DNA of 64,000 bases from Marilutibacter spongiae (GCF_014145325.1 NZ_JACHTF010000014.1:1-64000), one strand, 5' to 3'. Positions 48,456 to 60,322 are shown, counted from the first letter of the stretch. Numbers and translations are program-made. The notes: a model not told the origin generated them from the sequence alone.

Positions 48456-48694
48456 GGACCGGCCGGCGCGCCGTCTGACGAGCGGTCGCCCCGACGTATT
48501 GCGCACGGCCCGGCGGCTCGCCTACATTCCGTGATGTTGCGCACGCTTCGGCGCAGCGCCTCCCGTGGGCCTGGCATGGCGGAAACCGCGGAGGGGCGAA
48601 GTCACAGGGGGAGAAGCGGAATCACCATGTTCATACATGCCGCCGACCAATGACGGTCGGTTGGTGATCCGTTCGCATCATGAGGGGAAATCAG

Positions 48695-51600
48695 ATGCTC
48701 TCTTACACCAGACTGGGTGTCGCGCTCGGCACGGCCGTGCTCGTGGCCGCCGTCGGCGCGACGACCCCGGGCGCCTCGGCGCAGGCTTCGGGCAAGGCGC
48801 CCGCCGTCGCGGAACCCGACAACAGTCCGCGGCAGATCTACATCGTCGGGTACGTCGAACCCGCGCTCGCCAACTACGACGGCGACCGCGCCGGCATTCC
48901 CGCGCCGCGCCGCCAGGGCGGCGCCGGTGGTCGCATCGACGTCCAGAGCAGCGAGGCTCGCGCATACGTCGCCGACCTCGCGCGCCAGCAGGGCGAACAC
49001 GTCGCACGCGCGGGCCGGATGCTCGGCCGCCAGTTGCAGGTGCGCAGGCGCATGCAGCATGCGCTCAACGGCGTGGTCACCGACCTCACGCGCAACGAAG
49101 CCGCCGCGCTGGCCGGCATGGCCGAGGTGGCGTTCGTCGAGCCCTATCGCGAATACGAAATGGATACCGACGCCGGCCCGCAGCGGATCGGCGCGGATAC
49201 CGTGTGGGCCAGCGGCAGCGGCCTGCCGCCGGGACAGACACTGCCCGGATCGCCGAAGCTGCCCGGTGCGCGCGGCGAGGGCATCGTGTTCGGCATCGTC
49301 GACTCCGGCATCAATTTCGGCAGTCCCTCCTTCAGCGCCGTCGCCAGCGACGGCTACCACCACGTCAATCCGAACGGCGCGGGCAACTACCTGGGCACCT
49401 GCGCGCCCGGTGGCGTCGACGAAGGACGATGCAACGACAAGCTCATCGGCGGCTACGATTTCGTCTGCGAGGCGCCGGGCAACCGCTGCGGCGTCGCCGG
49501 CATCCTGGAGGAGCCGGGCTTCGGAGACACCAACGGGCACGGCTCGCACACGGCGTCGACGGCGGCGGGCAACCCGCGCACGGTCGAGTTCCGCGGCGCG
49601 AGCGTGAACATCTCCGGCGTGGCGCCGCGCGGCAACATCATCGCCTACGACGTGTGCTACACGCGCACCAGCGACGGCAACGGGCTGTGTCCGAACGTGT
49701 CGTCGGCGGCGGCGATCGACCAGGCCGTGGCCGATGGCGTCGACGTCATCAACTTCTCCATCGGCGGCGGTGCCGCGCCCTGGAGCGAGGCGGTCTCCCA
49801 GGCGTTCCTGGGCGCATCGGACGCCGGCGTGTTCGTCGCGGCATCGGCGGGCAATTCCGGCCCGGCGGCCGGCACCCTGGGCCACCATGAGCCCTGGGTG
49901 ACCACCGTGGCCGCGGCCACCCATGGCCGCCAGGGCTTCGAGTTCATCCTCGACCTCACCGGCCCCGGCGCACCGCCGGCCGCGGTCCAGGGCGTGGTGC
50001 TCACGCCCGGCGGCAGCGGCGTCGCGCACGAGTCGGCCATTCCCGGCACCACGGCCTTCGTGGTCGCGCCGGACTTCGACAGCGGCAGCGACGCGTGTTC
50101 GGCCTATGGCGGCAACGTGTTCCAGGGCGCGATCGCCTTCGTCCGCCGCGGCGGCTGCTCGTTCAGCATCAAGACCAACAACGCGTCCGCGGCGGGCGCG
50201 ATCGCGGTGGTCATCGCCAACAACGCCGACGGCGGCCTGAGCCCCTCCGTCCCCGGCACCACGATCCCGGCCTTCGCGATCACCCGCGCCGACGGCGACG
50301 CGGTGCGCGACTTCGCCAGCGGAGTCTCGGCCACGGCGGCGATCGGCTATCCGGCGCAGGTCATCGCCAACAAGCCCGACGTGCTCGGTGCCTTCAGTTC
50401 GCGCGGGCCGGCCAACTACGAGCTGGTCAAGCCCGACATCACCGCGCCGGGCGTGGCGGTGCTGGCCGCCGACGCCGGGTCGACCATCGAGGGCTTCGAA
50501 GACCTGGTGGGCCTGAAGAACGGCACGTCGATGGCGTCGCCGCACGTCGCCGGCGCCGCCGGACTGATCAAGCAGTTGAACCCGACCTGGACGCCCGCCG
50601 AGATCAAGTCGGCGCTGATGATGACCGCCGACCAGGAGGTCTACATCGAGGACGGCGAGACCCGGGCCGACGCCTTCGCCATGGGCGCGGGCCGCGTCCA
50701 GGTGCGCAATGCCTCGCGCACCGGCCTGGTCATGGACGAGACCACCGCCAATTACCTGGCGGCCAATCCGGTGGAAGGCGGCGACACCAGCACGCTCAAC
50801 CTGCCGAGCATGAACGAGCAGGCCTGCGTGGGCTTTTGCACCTTCACCCGCACCTTCCGCAGCGTGCGTCGCCCGAACGTGTTGTGGACCGCGCGCCTGG
50901 AAGGGGTCAAGGGCATCGTCTGGCCCGCGCTGTTCATGGTGAAGGGCGACCAGGAGGTCTCGCTCACCGTGATCGTGGATGGCCGCAAGCTTCCGGCGGA
51001 CGACAGCTGGAACTTCGGCAAGCTGGTGCTGGAGCCGGTCGGGCACTCGCCTCACGTGGCGACCCTGCGCCTGCCGGTCGCGGTGTCGGTACCGTCGCCG
51101 CGCATCGCCACCGCGCCGGAGGATGGCGCATCGTTGACGCTCAAGGCCGGCCGCCGGGGCGTGGTCGCCGCGAAGGTCGCCAACGAAGGCGGTGGCTGGC
51201 TGGAGTGGAGCCACCAGGCCAGCGGTGCGGTCAGCGACGTGGTCTATGCCTCGACCAGCGAGGGCGTGACCACGGGCACCCTGAGCGCCTACATGCCCGA
51301 CTACGGTTCGGGCTTCTACGCGGCCGACGACTTCGTGATGGAGGAGGGCGGCGCGATCGACTTCCTGGCCACGCGCGGTTTCGTCGTCAGCGGCGCCAGC
51401 CTGCAGTCGACCGCGAGCAGCATCACCTGGTCGATCTACGCGGACGATGGCGGCAAGCCGGCCGGCTATCCGCGCACGCCCGGCTCGACGCCGCCGTTGT
51501 GGACGTACACGGCGGCGCCCAACAGTGCCGGCATCGGCGTATCCGATGGTTGGCTGCAGTTCGATCCGACCCTGGCCGGACAGGACGTGCAACTGCCGCC

Positions 51601-51979
51601 GGGGACCTATTGGCTGCACGTGCACGTCGAGACCCTGCTCGCCAATCGCTGGGCCTGGTACCAGTCGCTGCAGGGCATCGGCGGGCAGGCCCAGGTGGTG
51701 CAGTCGCCCGAACTGGGCGGCACCTGGGGCGCGACCTCGGCGACCAACCCGGGCCTGGCCTTCCAGGTGAACGCCGCTTCGCAGTGCGGCGCGGCGTGGA
51801 TCGGTTCGGTGCTGCCCGGCAGTGGCCGCGTCTACGGCGGCACCGACCGCACGGTGCTGCTGAGCCTGAACGCGGCCGGCCTCGCGCCGGGTGAATACCG
51901 CGCGCGCGCCTGTTTCGCCAGCAACGACCCCAGCCAGCCGGTGGCCAGCCTGCCGGTCAGGTTGACCGTCACGCCCTGA
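48695..51979 (+). CDS. Secreted S8 (subtilisin-like) serine protease with PA domain
   Basis: The protein has 1094 residues from MLSYTRLGVALGTAVLVAAV (AGGGG 7 nt upstream; an ATG 5 codons earlier has no such site). A Sec signal is followed by an inhibitor-type propeptide (about 45-155). The catalytic domain has Asp203 (IVDSGINFG), His282 (DTNGHGSHTA), oxyanion Asn387 (AASAGNSGP) and Ser612 (NGTSMASPHVAG). A PA domain is inserted at about 465-550 (FQGAIAFVRRGGCSF). The C-terminal 450 residues are beta-rich, Fn3-like, and probably bind substrate or surface. It is likely secreted. Confidence 0.93.
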   Translation: MLSYTRLGVALGTAVLVAAVGATTPGASAQASGKAPAVAEPDNSPRQIYIVGYVEPALANYDGDRAGIPAPRRQGGAGGRIDVQSSEARAYVADLARQQGEHVARAGRMLGRQLQVRRRMQHALNGVVTDLTRNEAAALAGMAEVAFVEPYREYEMDTDAGPQRIGADTVWASGSGLPPGQTLPGSPKLPGARGEGIVFGIVDSGINFGSPSFSAVASDGYHHVNPNGAGNYLGTCAPGGVDEGRCNDKLIGGYDFVCEAPGNRCGVAGILEEPGFGDTNGHGSHTASTAAGNPRTVEFRGASVNISGVAPRGNIIAYDVCYTRTSDGNGLCPNVSSAAAIDQAVADGVDVINFSIGGGAAPWSEAVSQAFLGASDAGVFVAASAGNSGPAAGTLGHHEPWVTTVAAATHGRQGFEFILDLTGPGAPPAAVQGVVLTPGGSGVAHESAIPGTTAFVVAPDFDSGSDACSAYGGNVFQGAIAFVRRGGCSFSIKTNNASAAGAIAVVIANNADGGLSPSVPGTTIPAFAITRADGDAVRDFASGVSATAAIGYPAQVIANKPDVLGAFSSRGPANYELVKPDITAPGVAVLAADAGSTIEGFEDLVGLKNGTSMASPHVAGAAGLIKQLNPTWTPAEIKSALMMTADQEVYIEDGETRADAFAMGAGRVQVRNASRTGLVMDETTANYLAANPVEGGDTSTLNLPSMNEQACVGFCTFTRTFRSVRRPNVLWTARLEGVKGIVWPALFMVKGDQEVSLTVIVDGRKLPADDSWNFGKLVLEPVGHSPHVATLRLPVAVSVPSPRIATAPEDGASLTLKAGRRGVVAAKVANEGGGWLEWSHQASGAVSDVVYASTSEGVTTGTLSAYMPDYGSGFYAADDFVMEEGGAIDFLATRGFVVSGASLQSTASSITWSIYADDGGKPAGYPRTPGSTPPLWTYTAAPNSAGIGVSDGWLQFDPTLAGQDVQLPPGTYWLHVHVETLLANRWAWYQSLQGIGGQAQVVQSPELGGTWGATSATNPGLAFQVNAASQCGAAWIGSVLPGSGRVYGGTDRTVLLSLNAAGLAPGEYRARACFASNDPSQPVASLPVRLTVTP

Positions 51980-51990
51980 CGGGCGGAGCG

Positions 51991-52019
51991 GACCGGGGCG
52001 GGCATCGCCCGCCCCGGTC
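51991..52019 (+). terminator. Strong hairpin after the protease gene
   Basis: A perfect 13-bp stem (GACCGGGGCGGGC / GCCCGCCCCGGTC) with an ATC loop lies 12 bp after the stop. There is no T run, so it is likely a terminator of the GC-rich kind. Confidence 0.6.
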
Positions 52020-52095
52020 TCCCGGCGGCAGTTGGGACGCCGCGCGCGTTCAGCCCCGGCGGTGGCGGGATCTTCCATTGACCCGGGGCCTGGGC

Positions 52096-52101
52096 TAGAA
52101 T
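52096..52101 (+). promoter_or_regulatory. rpsP operon promoter -10 element
   Basis: TAGAAT is 52 bp upstream of the rpsP ATG. The -35 region is not convincing. Confidence 0.45.
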
Positions 52102-52153
52102 TGCCGGCTTACCTCGCCGTCCTGGCGACTGGGCAACACAGGAAACCGAAAAG

Positions 52154-52423
52154 ATGGTCAAGATCCGCCTGACGCGTGGTGGCGCCAAGAAGCGCCCCTT
52201 CTACCACATCATCGTCACCGACAGCCGCAACCCGCGCGATGGCCGCAACATCGAGCGCCTGGGCTACTACAACCCCGTTGCCACCGGTGGCGAGAAGCGC
52301 ATCGAGCTCAACACCGAGCGCGTCAAGCACTGGGTGGGCACCGGCGCGCAGCTGACCGACAAGGTCGCCACGCTGTACAAGGAAGCGCTCAAGGGCGCCG
52401 ACGCACCGGCTGCCAAAGCCTGA
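52154..52423 (+). CDS. rpsP: 30S ribosomal protein S16
   Basis: The protein has 89 residues ([20 protein letters not shown]), the normal length. GYYNP and the C-terminal [14 protein letters not shown] match S16. It is the first gene of rpsP-rimM-trmD-rplS. The C-terminal tail (ADAPAAKA) is short. Confidence 0.98.
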   Translation: MVKIRLTRGGAKKRPFYHIIVTDSRNPRDGRNIERLGYYNPVATGGEKRIELNTERVKHWVGTGAQLTDKVATLYKEALKGADAPAAKA

Positions 52424-52451
52424 GTGCGGGGCTGCGTCGAGGCGCGGCCGC

Positions 52452-52973
52452 ATGACCGTGGAAACGCCAGGGCGCCGCATCCTGCTGGGCAGGGTGCTTG
52501 GCGCCTTTGGCTTGCGTGGTGAACTGAAGTTCGAGTCCTGGACCGAGCCGCGCGAAGCCCTGTTCCGCTACCAGCCCTGGATCCTGCGCGACGCGCAGGG
52601 CAACGAGCGCCAGGTCAGCGGCGCGCGCGGCAAGGCCAGTGGCAAGTACCTGGTGGGCCACTTGCCCGACGTGATCGACCGCGATGCCGCGGAAGCCGCG
52701 CGCGGCACCGAAATCTACATCCCGCGCGACGCGTTGCCTCCGCCCCGGCCCGGCGAGTACTACTGGGCCGACCTGGAGGGCCTGCGCGTCGTCAATGCCG
52801 AGGGCATCGACCTGGGCACGGTCTCGCATCTCTTCTCGACCGGGGCCAACGACGTCCTGGTCGCGCGCGACGACGAGCGCGAGCGCATGATTCCCTTCGT
52901 CCAGCCGCAGTACGTGACCGGCGTGGACTTCGAGACAGGCATCGTCAGCGTCGACTGGGACGCGGATTTCTGA
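52452..52973 (+). CDS. rimM: 16S rRNA processing protein RimM
   Basis: The protein has 173 residues. The N-terminal RimM domain ([20 protein letters not shown]) is followed by a PRC-barrel domain ([20 protein letters not shown], then [16 protein letters not shown]). It aids 30S maturation and binds S19. It is 28 bp after rpsP. Confidence 0.97.
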   Translation: MTVETPGRRILLGRVLGAFGLRGELKFESWTEPREALFRYQPWILRDAQGNERQVSGARGKASGKYLVGHLPDVIDRDAAEAARGTEIYIPRDALPPPRPGEYYWADLEGLRVVNAEGIDLGTVSHLFSTGANDVLVARDDERERMIPFVQPQYVTGVDFETGIVSVDWDADF

Positions 52974-53055
52974 AGCCACTGGCGCGGGATTGAAGTCCCG
53001 CCCCGCATGCATGCGACCGCTCGGGGACCCACCGGGCTCCCTGACGCGATAGAGT

Positions 53056-53111
53056 CGCTTCCCGCTTCCCGCTTCCCGCTTCCCGCTTCCCCATTCCCCA
53101 TTCCCCATTCC
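53056..53111. repeat. Heptanucleotide repeat array in the trmD leader
   Basis: Five units of CGCTTCC are followed by three of CCATTCC, 56 bp in all, ending 9 bp before the trmD ATG. On the opposite strand the array reads as GGG(G) runs separated by four bases, a potential G-quadruplex pattern. The gap 52974-53120 holds no gene. Confidence 0.93.
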
Positions 53112-53120
53112 CACGCAGCC

Positions 53121-53912
53121 ATGCGCATCGACGTCGTCAGCCTGTTCCCGGAGTTCATCGCCCAGTGCGCCGCATTCGGCGTGGTGGGACGTGCCGGTGA
53201 GCGCGGCCTGATGTCACTGCACGGCTGGAACCCCCGCGACCACGCCGAGGGCAACTACCGGCGGGTGGACGACCGGCCCTTCGGCGGCGGCCCGGGCATG
53301 GTGATGCTGATCGACCCGTTGCGCGCGTGCCTGCGTGCCGTGCGCGAGGCCGACCCGCGTCCGGCCCGCGTCATCTACATGAGCCCCCAGGGCCGTCCCC
53401 TGGACCAGGCCAAGGTGCGTGAATTGGCGGCCTGCGAGCGGCTCATATTGCTGTGCGGGCGCTACGAAGGCGTCGACGAGCGGTTGCTGCAGGCCGAGGT
53501 CGACGAGGAACTCTCGATCGGCGACTACGTGCTGTCGGGGGGCGAACTGGCCGCCGCGGTGGTCGTGGACGCGGTCGCGCGCCTGCAGGACGGGGCCCTC
53601 AATGACGCCGAATCCGCGGTCCAGGACAGCTTCGAGGACGGCCTGCTCGACTGCCCCCACTACACGCGCCCGGTGGCGCATGAGTTGGGTGTCGTGCCCG
53701 AGGTGCTGATGTCGGGCAATCACGCCCGCATCGCCCGTTGGCGGCGGATGCAGGCGCTCGGCCGGACCTGGCTGCGCCGTCCCGATCTGATCGACGAGGC
53801 CGCGCTCACGCCCGCCGACCGCGCCCTCCTGGAGGCGTGGAAGGCCAGTGACGAGGGTGTCCAGCCCCTGCCGGACGGCCATGCCGGGGAGTCGCCTGAA
53901 CAGGCGGAGTAG
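53121..53912 (+). CDS. trmD: tRNA (guanine-N1)-methyltransferase TrmD
   Basis: The protein has 263 residues. It forms m1G37. The SPOUT knot motifs are [37 protein letters not shown] and [14 protein letters not shown], with catalytic Asp in the C-terminal half. No Shine-Dalgarno is present in the 15 bp before the ATG; the pyrimidine-rich heptamer array is there instead. It may depend on translational coupling or re-initiation from upstream genes. Confidence 0.98.
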   Translation: MRIDVVSLFPEFIAQCAAFGVVGRAGERGLMSLHGWNPRDHAEGNYRRVDDRPFGGGPGMVMLIDPLRACLRAVREADPRPARVIYMSPQGRPLDQAKVRELAACERLILLCGRYEGVDERLLQAEVDEELSIGDYVLSGGELAAAVVVDAVARLQDGALNDAESAVQDSFEDGLLDCPHYTRPVAHELGVVPEVLMSGNHARIARWRRMQALGRTWLRRPDLIDEAALTPADRALLEAWKASDEGVQPLPDGHAGESPEQAE

Positions 53913-53952
53913 ACGCCCGTCCGGCCAGTGGCGCCCGGGCCGGGAAATCCGT

Positions 53953-53958
53953 TACAAT
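53953..53958 (+). promoter_or_regulatory. Possible internal promoter -10 before rplS
   Basis: TACAAT in an AT-rich patch (GTTACAATTAGCGG), 76 bp before the rplS ATG, could start an extra rplS transcript. Confidence 0.4.
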
Positions 53959-54034
53959 TAGCGGCTTACGTTCCAACCAGCCAGACGCGGGTCCACGTGC
54001 ACTCGCGCTACAACGACTCCAACAGGCCAGAACC

Positions 54035-54421
54035 ATGACCCAGCCCTCTCTCAATACGCTTCTGCAGAACTTCGAAGCCGAGCAGGAACAGCGCGAGCTG
54101 CCCGAGTTCGGTCCCGGCGACACCGTGGTCGTCAACGTCAAGGTGAAGGAAGGCAACCGCGAACGCCTCCAGGCCTATGAGGGCGTCGTGATCGCGCGCA
54201 AGAGCGCCGGCCTGAATTCCTCCTTCACCGTGCGCAAGATCTCGCACGGCTTCGGCGTCGAGCGCGTGTTCCAGAGCCACAGCGCGATCATCGATTCGGT
54301 CAGCGTGAAGCGTCGCGGCAAGGTCCGCGCCGGCAAGCTGTACTACCTGCGCGGCCTGGAAGGCAAGAAGGCGCGCATCAAGGAAGACCTGGCGGCTTAC
54401 GCGAAGGCCAAGGCCAAGTAA
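54035..54421 (+). CDS. rplS: 50S ribosomal protein L19
   Basis: The protein has 128 residues. The motifs [20 protein letters not shown] and [20 protein letters not shown] are typical, and the C-terminus is Lys-rich (YAKAKAK). It is the last gene of the rpsP operon. Confidence 0.98.
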   Translation: MTQPSLNTLLQNFEAEQEQRELPEFGPGDTVVVNVKVKEGNRERLQAYEGVVIARKSAGLNSSFTVRKISHGFGVERVFQSHSAIIDSVSVKRRGKVRAGKLYYLRGLEGKKARIKEDLAAYAKAKAK

Positions 54422-54446
54422 GACCCACCCGCCCGGGTTTCCGCAG

Positions 54447-54472
54447 CGGCCGCCCCATGGGCGGCCGTTTGC
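54447..54472 (+). terminator. Terminator of the rpsP-rplS operon
   Basis: A 9-bp stem (CGGCCGCCC / GGGCGGCCG) with CAT loop is followed by TTTGCGTT, 26 bp after rplS. Confidence 0.75.
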
Positions 54473-54518
54473 GTTCTGGCGCCGACCCGCCGGCGAACGA
54501 GCCGCTAGACTTCCTCCC

Positions 54519-54950
54519 ATGGCGCACATTCCATCCCCGGGCGGCAGCCCGCCCGCCGACGAGGCGGCCACGGTACGACTCGACCTGTGGCTCTGGGCCG
54601 CCCGTTTCTTCAAGACGCGCGGCCTGGCGCGGCAGGCGATCGAGAACGGAAAGATCGAGGTCGGCGAGCAGCGGCCCAAGCCCTCGCGCTCGGTGCGGGT
54701 GGGCGATGCCCTGCGCGTCGCGCGCGGCGAGGAGCTGTTCGACGTGCGGGTCCTGGGCCTGAGCGATACGCGCGGCCCGGCCACGGTCGCGCGCACCCTG
54801 TACGAAGAGAGCGAGGCCTCGCGTGCGGCGCGCGAACAGGCACGTGCCCTGCGCGCGGCCGCCCACGCCGGCTACCGGGCGCCGGAGGGCAAACCCGACA
54901 AGCGGGCCCGGCGGCTGATCCGCGCGCTGGGCGACATCGACGCGACCTGA
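54519..54950 (+). CDS. hslR: Heat shock protein 15-type S4 RNA-binding protein
   Basis: The protein has 143 residues. The S4 domain occupies about 19-80 (RLDLWLWAARFFKTRGLARQ, IENGKIEVGEQRPKPS), and a basic C-terminal tail follows (RAPEGKPDKRARRLIRALGD). Hsp15 binds 50S subunits carrying nascent chains and rescues stalled translation. Confidence 0.92.
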   Translation: MAHIPSPGGSPPADEAATVRLDLWLWAARFFKTRGLARQAIENGKIEVGEQRPKPSRSVRVGDALRVARGEELFDVRVLGLSDTRGPATVARTLYEESEASRAAREQARALRAAAHAGYRAPEGKPDKRARRLIRALGDIDAT

Positions 54951-54964
54951 TCCGGCGGAGCGCC

Positions 54965-55585
54965 TCAGCGCCCGCCCAAGAGCGAACCGCCCAGGCGCAG
55001 GAGGTCGCCCAGGTCGGTATCGCCGTCGCTGTCCTGGTCGAGGACCGCGCCCAGCAGGCCACCCGCCAAGCCGCCCGACTCGCCGATGCGCCGGCTTTCC
55101 TCGCCGAGCACGCTGCCCAGGCTTTGCGGCGTCGGCGACAGCGGCGTGGTGCCGGCGGGCGCCGGATCGGAGGAGAACATCCGCCGGGCCAGGTAGGCCA
55201 TGACCAGGGGCGCGAGCATTTTCAGCAGGCTGCCCGCGCGATCGCCGTCCAGGCCGGTGCTGGCCTCTATGCCACGAATCGCGGTCTGCTGGCGTCCGCC
55301 CAACACGTGTTCGAGGATGCCAGCGCCCTGGCCGCCGCCGCCCAGCACCGCGCCCAGCACGCTGCCGACGTCCTCGCCGGCGTGGTCGCGCTGCAGCGCG
55401 CCGAACAGTGCGTCGGCGCCTTCCGGCTGGCTGGCGTTGCGGCCCAGTGCGCCCAGCAGCAGGGGCAGGGCGGTGGCGACGGCGCCTTGGACCTGGCTGT
55501 CGGACAGGCCGAGCTGGCGGCCGATGTCGGAAAGGGGTTGGCCCTGCAGGCGGCCGAGGAGGTCCTGTGCGATCGGGCTGGTCAT
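54965..55585 (-). CDS. DUF937 domain protein
   Basis: The protein has 206 residues. An N-terminal DUF937 domain (IAQDLLGRLQGQPLSDIGRQ, then VQGAVATALPLLLGALGRNA) is followed by a Gly-rich second half with LGSVLGEESRRI and DSDGDTDLGDLLRLGGSLLG. The DSDGD sequence is EF-hand-like but isolated. Function unknown. It is convergent with hslR. Confidence 0.8.
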   Translation of the reverse strand: MTSPIAQDLLGRLQGQPLSDIGRQLGLSDSQVQGAVATALPLLLGALGRNASQPEGADALFGALQRDHAGEDVGSVLGAVLGGGGQGAGILEHVLGGRQQTAIRGIEASTGLDGDRAGSLLKMLAPLVMAYLARRMFSSDPAPAGTTPLSPTPQSLGSVLGEESRRIGESGGLAGGLLGAVLDQDSDGDTDLGDLLRLGGSLLGGR

Positions 55586-55647
55586 GGGCGTTTCATCCGT
55601 AGGTGCGGGGTTCCATCCTACGCCCGATGACCGTCCCCGGAGCGCGC

Positions 55648-56124
55648 TCAGGGATCCGGCGATCGGAAGACCGGCAGTTCGGTGTTGCGGCGGAACTCGA
55701 AGATCAGCTGCGTCTGGATGTGCGCCACTTCCTCGCGCTCGGTGAACGCGGTCAGGGCGAATTCGCGCAGGTGGTCGCTGTCGCGCACGCCGACGTGGAC
55801 GAGAAAATCGTCTGCGCCGGCCAGGTGGTAGAAGGCGAGCACTTCCTGCAGGCCCTGCAGGTGGCGGTGGAAGCTGTCGACCATCGCGCGCGAATGGCGG
55901 GCGAGCCGGACCACGACCATGGCCTGCAGCCCGATGCCGATCGCGGCCGGGTTGATCTCCGCGTGGTAGCCCTGGATCGTCCGCGACTCGTGCATGCGGC
56001 GGATGCGCTCCAGCGCCGTCGAGGGCGCGATCCCGGCTTTCTCTGCCAGGGTCTTGTTCGGCAGCCGCGCATTCTTCCGCAACAGCCGCAGCAGGGCGAA
56101 GTCGGTTCGGTCGAGTCGGAACAT
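55648..56124 (-). CDS. Lrp/AsnC family transcriptional regulator
   Basis: The protein has 158 residues. The N-terminal HTH (about 3-55: TDFALLRLLRKNARLPNKTL, APSTALERIRRM) is followed by the RAM ligand-binding domain (AMVVVRLARHSRAMVDSFHR to HIQTQLIFEFRR). It is divergent from the PLP-enzyme gene, the usual layout for an amino-acid-responsive regulator of that gene. The shared gap of 91 bp would hold the operator. Confidence 0.93.
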   Translation of the reverse strand: MFRLDRTDFALLRLLRKNARLPNKTLAEKAGIAPSTALERIRRMHESRTIQGYHAEINPAAIGIGLQAMVVVRLARHSRAMVDSFHRHLQGLQEVLAFYHLAGADDFLVHVGVRDSDHLREFALTAFTEREEVAHIQTQLIFEFRRNTELPVFRSPDP

Positions 56125-56215
56125 TCCGGGGCCTTGACGAATATCGTTCGGCCGTCAGGTTATCAGGCGCAGGTGTTTCTAGTATCGGGGGGATATCCGA
56201 CGAAATGGTGCTGCC

Positions 56216-57415
56216 ATGACCCGATTTTCGACCCGTGCCGTGCACGCCGGCCGCGACGAGCTGCGCGAGCTCGGCGTCCACGCCCCGCCGATCGACCTGT
56301 CCACGACCTATCCGGTGACCGACCTGGAAGCGGGCACCGCCAGCTTCGACGCCCTCGTCGGGGGCCAGGCCCGCGCCGGCAATCCGATCTATGCCCGTCT
56401 GCACAACCCCACGGTGGCCCGCGTCGAGGACGCGCTGGCCGCGCTGGAGGACACCGGTGCCTGCGTGGCCTTCGGCTCGGGCATGGCGGCGCTGACCGCG
56501 GTCCTCATGGCCCGTCGCGCCCACGGCGCCCACGTGCTGGTGGTGCGTCCGCTCTACGGCACCTCCGACCACTTGCTGGCCAGCGGCCTGTGCGGCATCG
56601 AGGCCGAGTTCGTCGAAGCGGGCGAGATCGCGTCGCGTCGACGCGCCGACACCACGCTGGTGATCGTCGAGACGCCGGCCAACCCGACCCTGGACCTGGT
56701 CGACATCCGCGCGGTCGTGGCCGCCGCCGGCGACGTGCCGGTGCTGGTCGACTCGACCTTCGCCACGCCGGTGCTGCAGAACCCGGCCGCGCTGGGCGCT
56801 CGCTACGTGCTGCACAGCGCGACCAAGTTCCTGGGCGGGCATGGCGACGTGATCGCCGGCGTGGTGTGCTGCGCCGACGAGGACGCCCGGCCCCTGCGCA
56901 CGGTACGGGCAGCGACCGGCGGCCTGTTGCATCCACTGGCGGCCTACCTGCTTCACCGCGGCCTGCCGACGCTGGCCCTGCGCGTGGAGCGCGCGCAGGC
57001 CAATGCCGAAGTGCTTGCCGAGCGGCTGCAGGCGCATCCGCGCGTCGCGAAGGTGTTCTACCCCGGGCTGGGGACGGTGAGGAACGCCGCGCTGCACTGG
57101 ACCCAGATGCGCGGCCCTGGTTGCCTGGTGGCGTTCGAACTGGCGCAGGGCCATGCCGCCGCGGCGTCGGTGATGCGCGAAGTGAAGCTGCTGACGCCCG
57201 CGGTCAGCCTGGGCTCGGTCGACACCCTCATCCAGCATCCGGCCGGCCTGACCCATCGCGTCGTCGGCGAGGCCGACCAGCTGGCCCATGGCATCACGCC
57301 TGGACTGCTGCGCATGTCGGTGGGCATCGAGCATGTCGACGACCTGTGGGCGGACCTGTCGCGCGCACTGGAGGCGGTGCCGGCTGGCGTGCAGCGGGAC
57401 GCAGCGGCGGCGTAG
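56216..57415 (+). CDS. Cys/Met metabolism PLP-dependent enzyme (cystathionine/methionine gamma-lyase type)
   Basis: The protein has 399 residues. PLP-binding Lys204 is in HSATKFLGGHGDV; Tyr59 and Arg61 (PIYARLHNP) bind the phosphate from the neighbouring subunit; Tyr114 stacks on PLP in PLYGTSDHLL. Methionine gamma-lyases have YGCT at this position (Cys116 in the Pseudomonas putida enzyme); here it is YGTS, so a classical methionine gamma-lyase is less likely than a cystathionine-lyase-like or mixed activity. It is probably controlled by the divergent Lrp gene. Confidence 0.92.
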   Translation: MTRFSTRAVHAGRDELRELGVHAPPIDLSTTYPVTDLEAGTASFDALVGGQARAGNPIYARLHNPTVARVEDALAALEDTGACVAFGSGMAALTAVLMARRAHGAHVLVVRPLYGTSDHLLASGLCGIEAEFVEAGEIASRRRADTTLVIVETPANPTLDLVDIRAVVAAAGDVPVLVDSTFATPVLQNPAALGARYVLHSATKFLGGHGDVIAGVVCCADEDARPLRTVRAATGGLLHPLAAYLLHRGLPTLALRVERAQANAEVLAERLQAHPRVAKVFYPGLGTVRNAALHWTQMRGPGCLVAFELAQGHAAAASVMREVKLLTPAVSLGSVDTLIQHPAGLTHRVVGEADQLAHGITPGLLRMSVGIEHVDDLWADLSRALEAVPAGVQRDAAAA

Positions 57416-57430
57416 TCGAGCGCACGCATG

Positions 57431-57468
57431 GCGCACGATGGGTTTTGCTTCGCGCTACCCATCCTACG
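57431..57468. repeat. Half type-A palindrome
   Basis: Only the right arm is present (GCACGATGGGTTTTGCTTCG, then CGCTACCCATCCTACG). It begins 16 bp after the PLP-enzyme stop. Confidence 0.75.
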
Positions 57469-57490
57469 ACCCGGCCTCTCATCGCGCTTC

Positions 57491-57580
57491 GTAGGGTGGG
57501 TAGAGCCCAAGGCGAAACCCACCGTGCGCGCAGCCGCACGCAGGACGCACGATGGGTCTTCCTTCGCGCAACCCATGCGA
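57491..57580. repeat. Type-A palindromic repeat
   Basis: Left arm GTAGGGTGGGTAGAGCCCAA and right arm GATGGGTCTTCCTTCGCGCA, ending AACCCATGCG. It lies in the gap 57416-57760, which contains no gene. Confidence 0.8.
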
Positions 57581-57606
57581 AGAGCAATTTGGGGTCTGCC
57601 GGCAAC

Positions 57607-57640
57607 GTAGCCCGGGCAAGCGAAGCGCGCCCGGGGCCCC
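57607..57640. repeat. Type-B dispersed repeat
   Basis: GTAGCCCGGGCAAGCGAAGC followed by GCGCCCGGGGCCC. It follows the type-A element in the same order and orientation as at 23016-23160. Confidence 0.8.
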
Positions 57641-57710
57641 GCGCGGGATCCGTCCGGGCGACGTGGATGCTGGCGGCCTGCCTTGCTCCGGCCCCCGGCG
57701 GACGCACAAG

Positions 57711-57740
57711 GAAGAAGCCCGGCGGATGCCGGGCTTCTTC
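57711..57740 (-). terminator. Hairpin after katG, likely terminator
   Basis: A perfect 13-bp stem (GAAGAAGCCCGGC / GCCGGGCTTCTTC) with a 4-nt loop, 20 bp after the katG stop. The T-rich arm on the minus strand (CTTCTTCCTTG) makes it a plausible terminator. Confidence 0.75.
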
Positions 57741-57760
57741 GCGAGCACGCGTCGGACTGC

Positions 57761-60200
<2,440 letters not shown>

Positions 60201-60322
60201 CGCCAAAGCCGGGCGAAGGAGCGCATCATGCGCCCGCAACGATGACGGAATCGTCCACGCCTGTGTGGCGCTGCGGTTACCATCGAGGCCCTCCGCCGCC
60301 ACCCTTCCGCGCCCGCGCCTCC

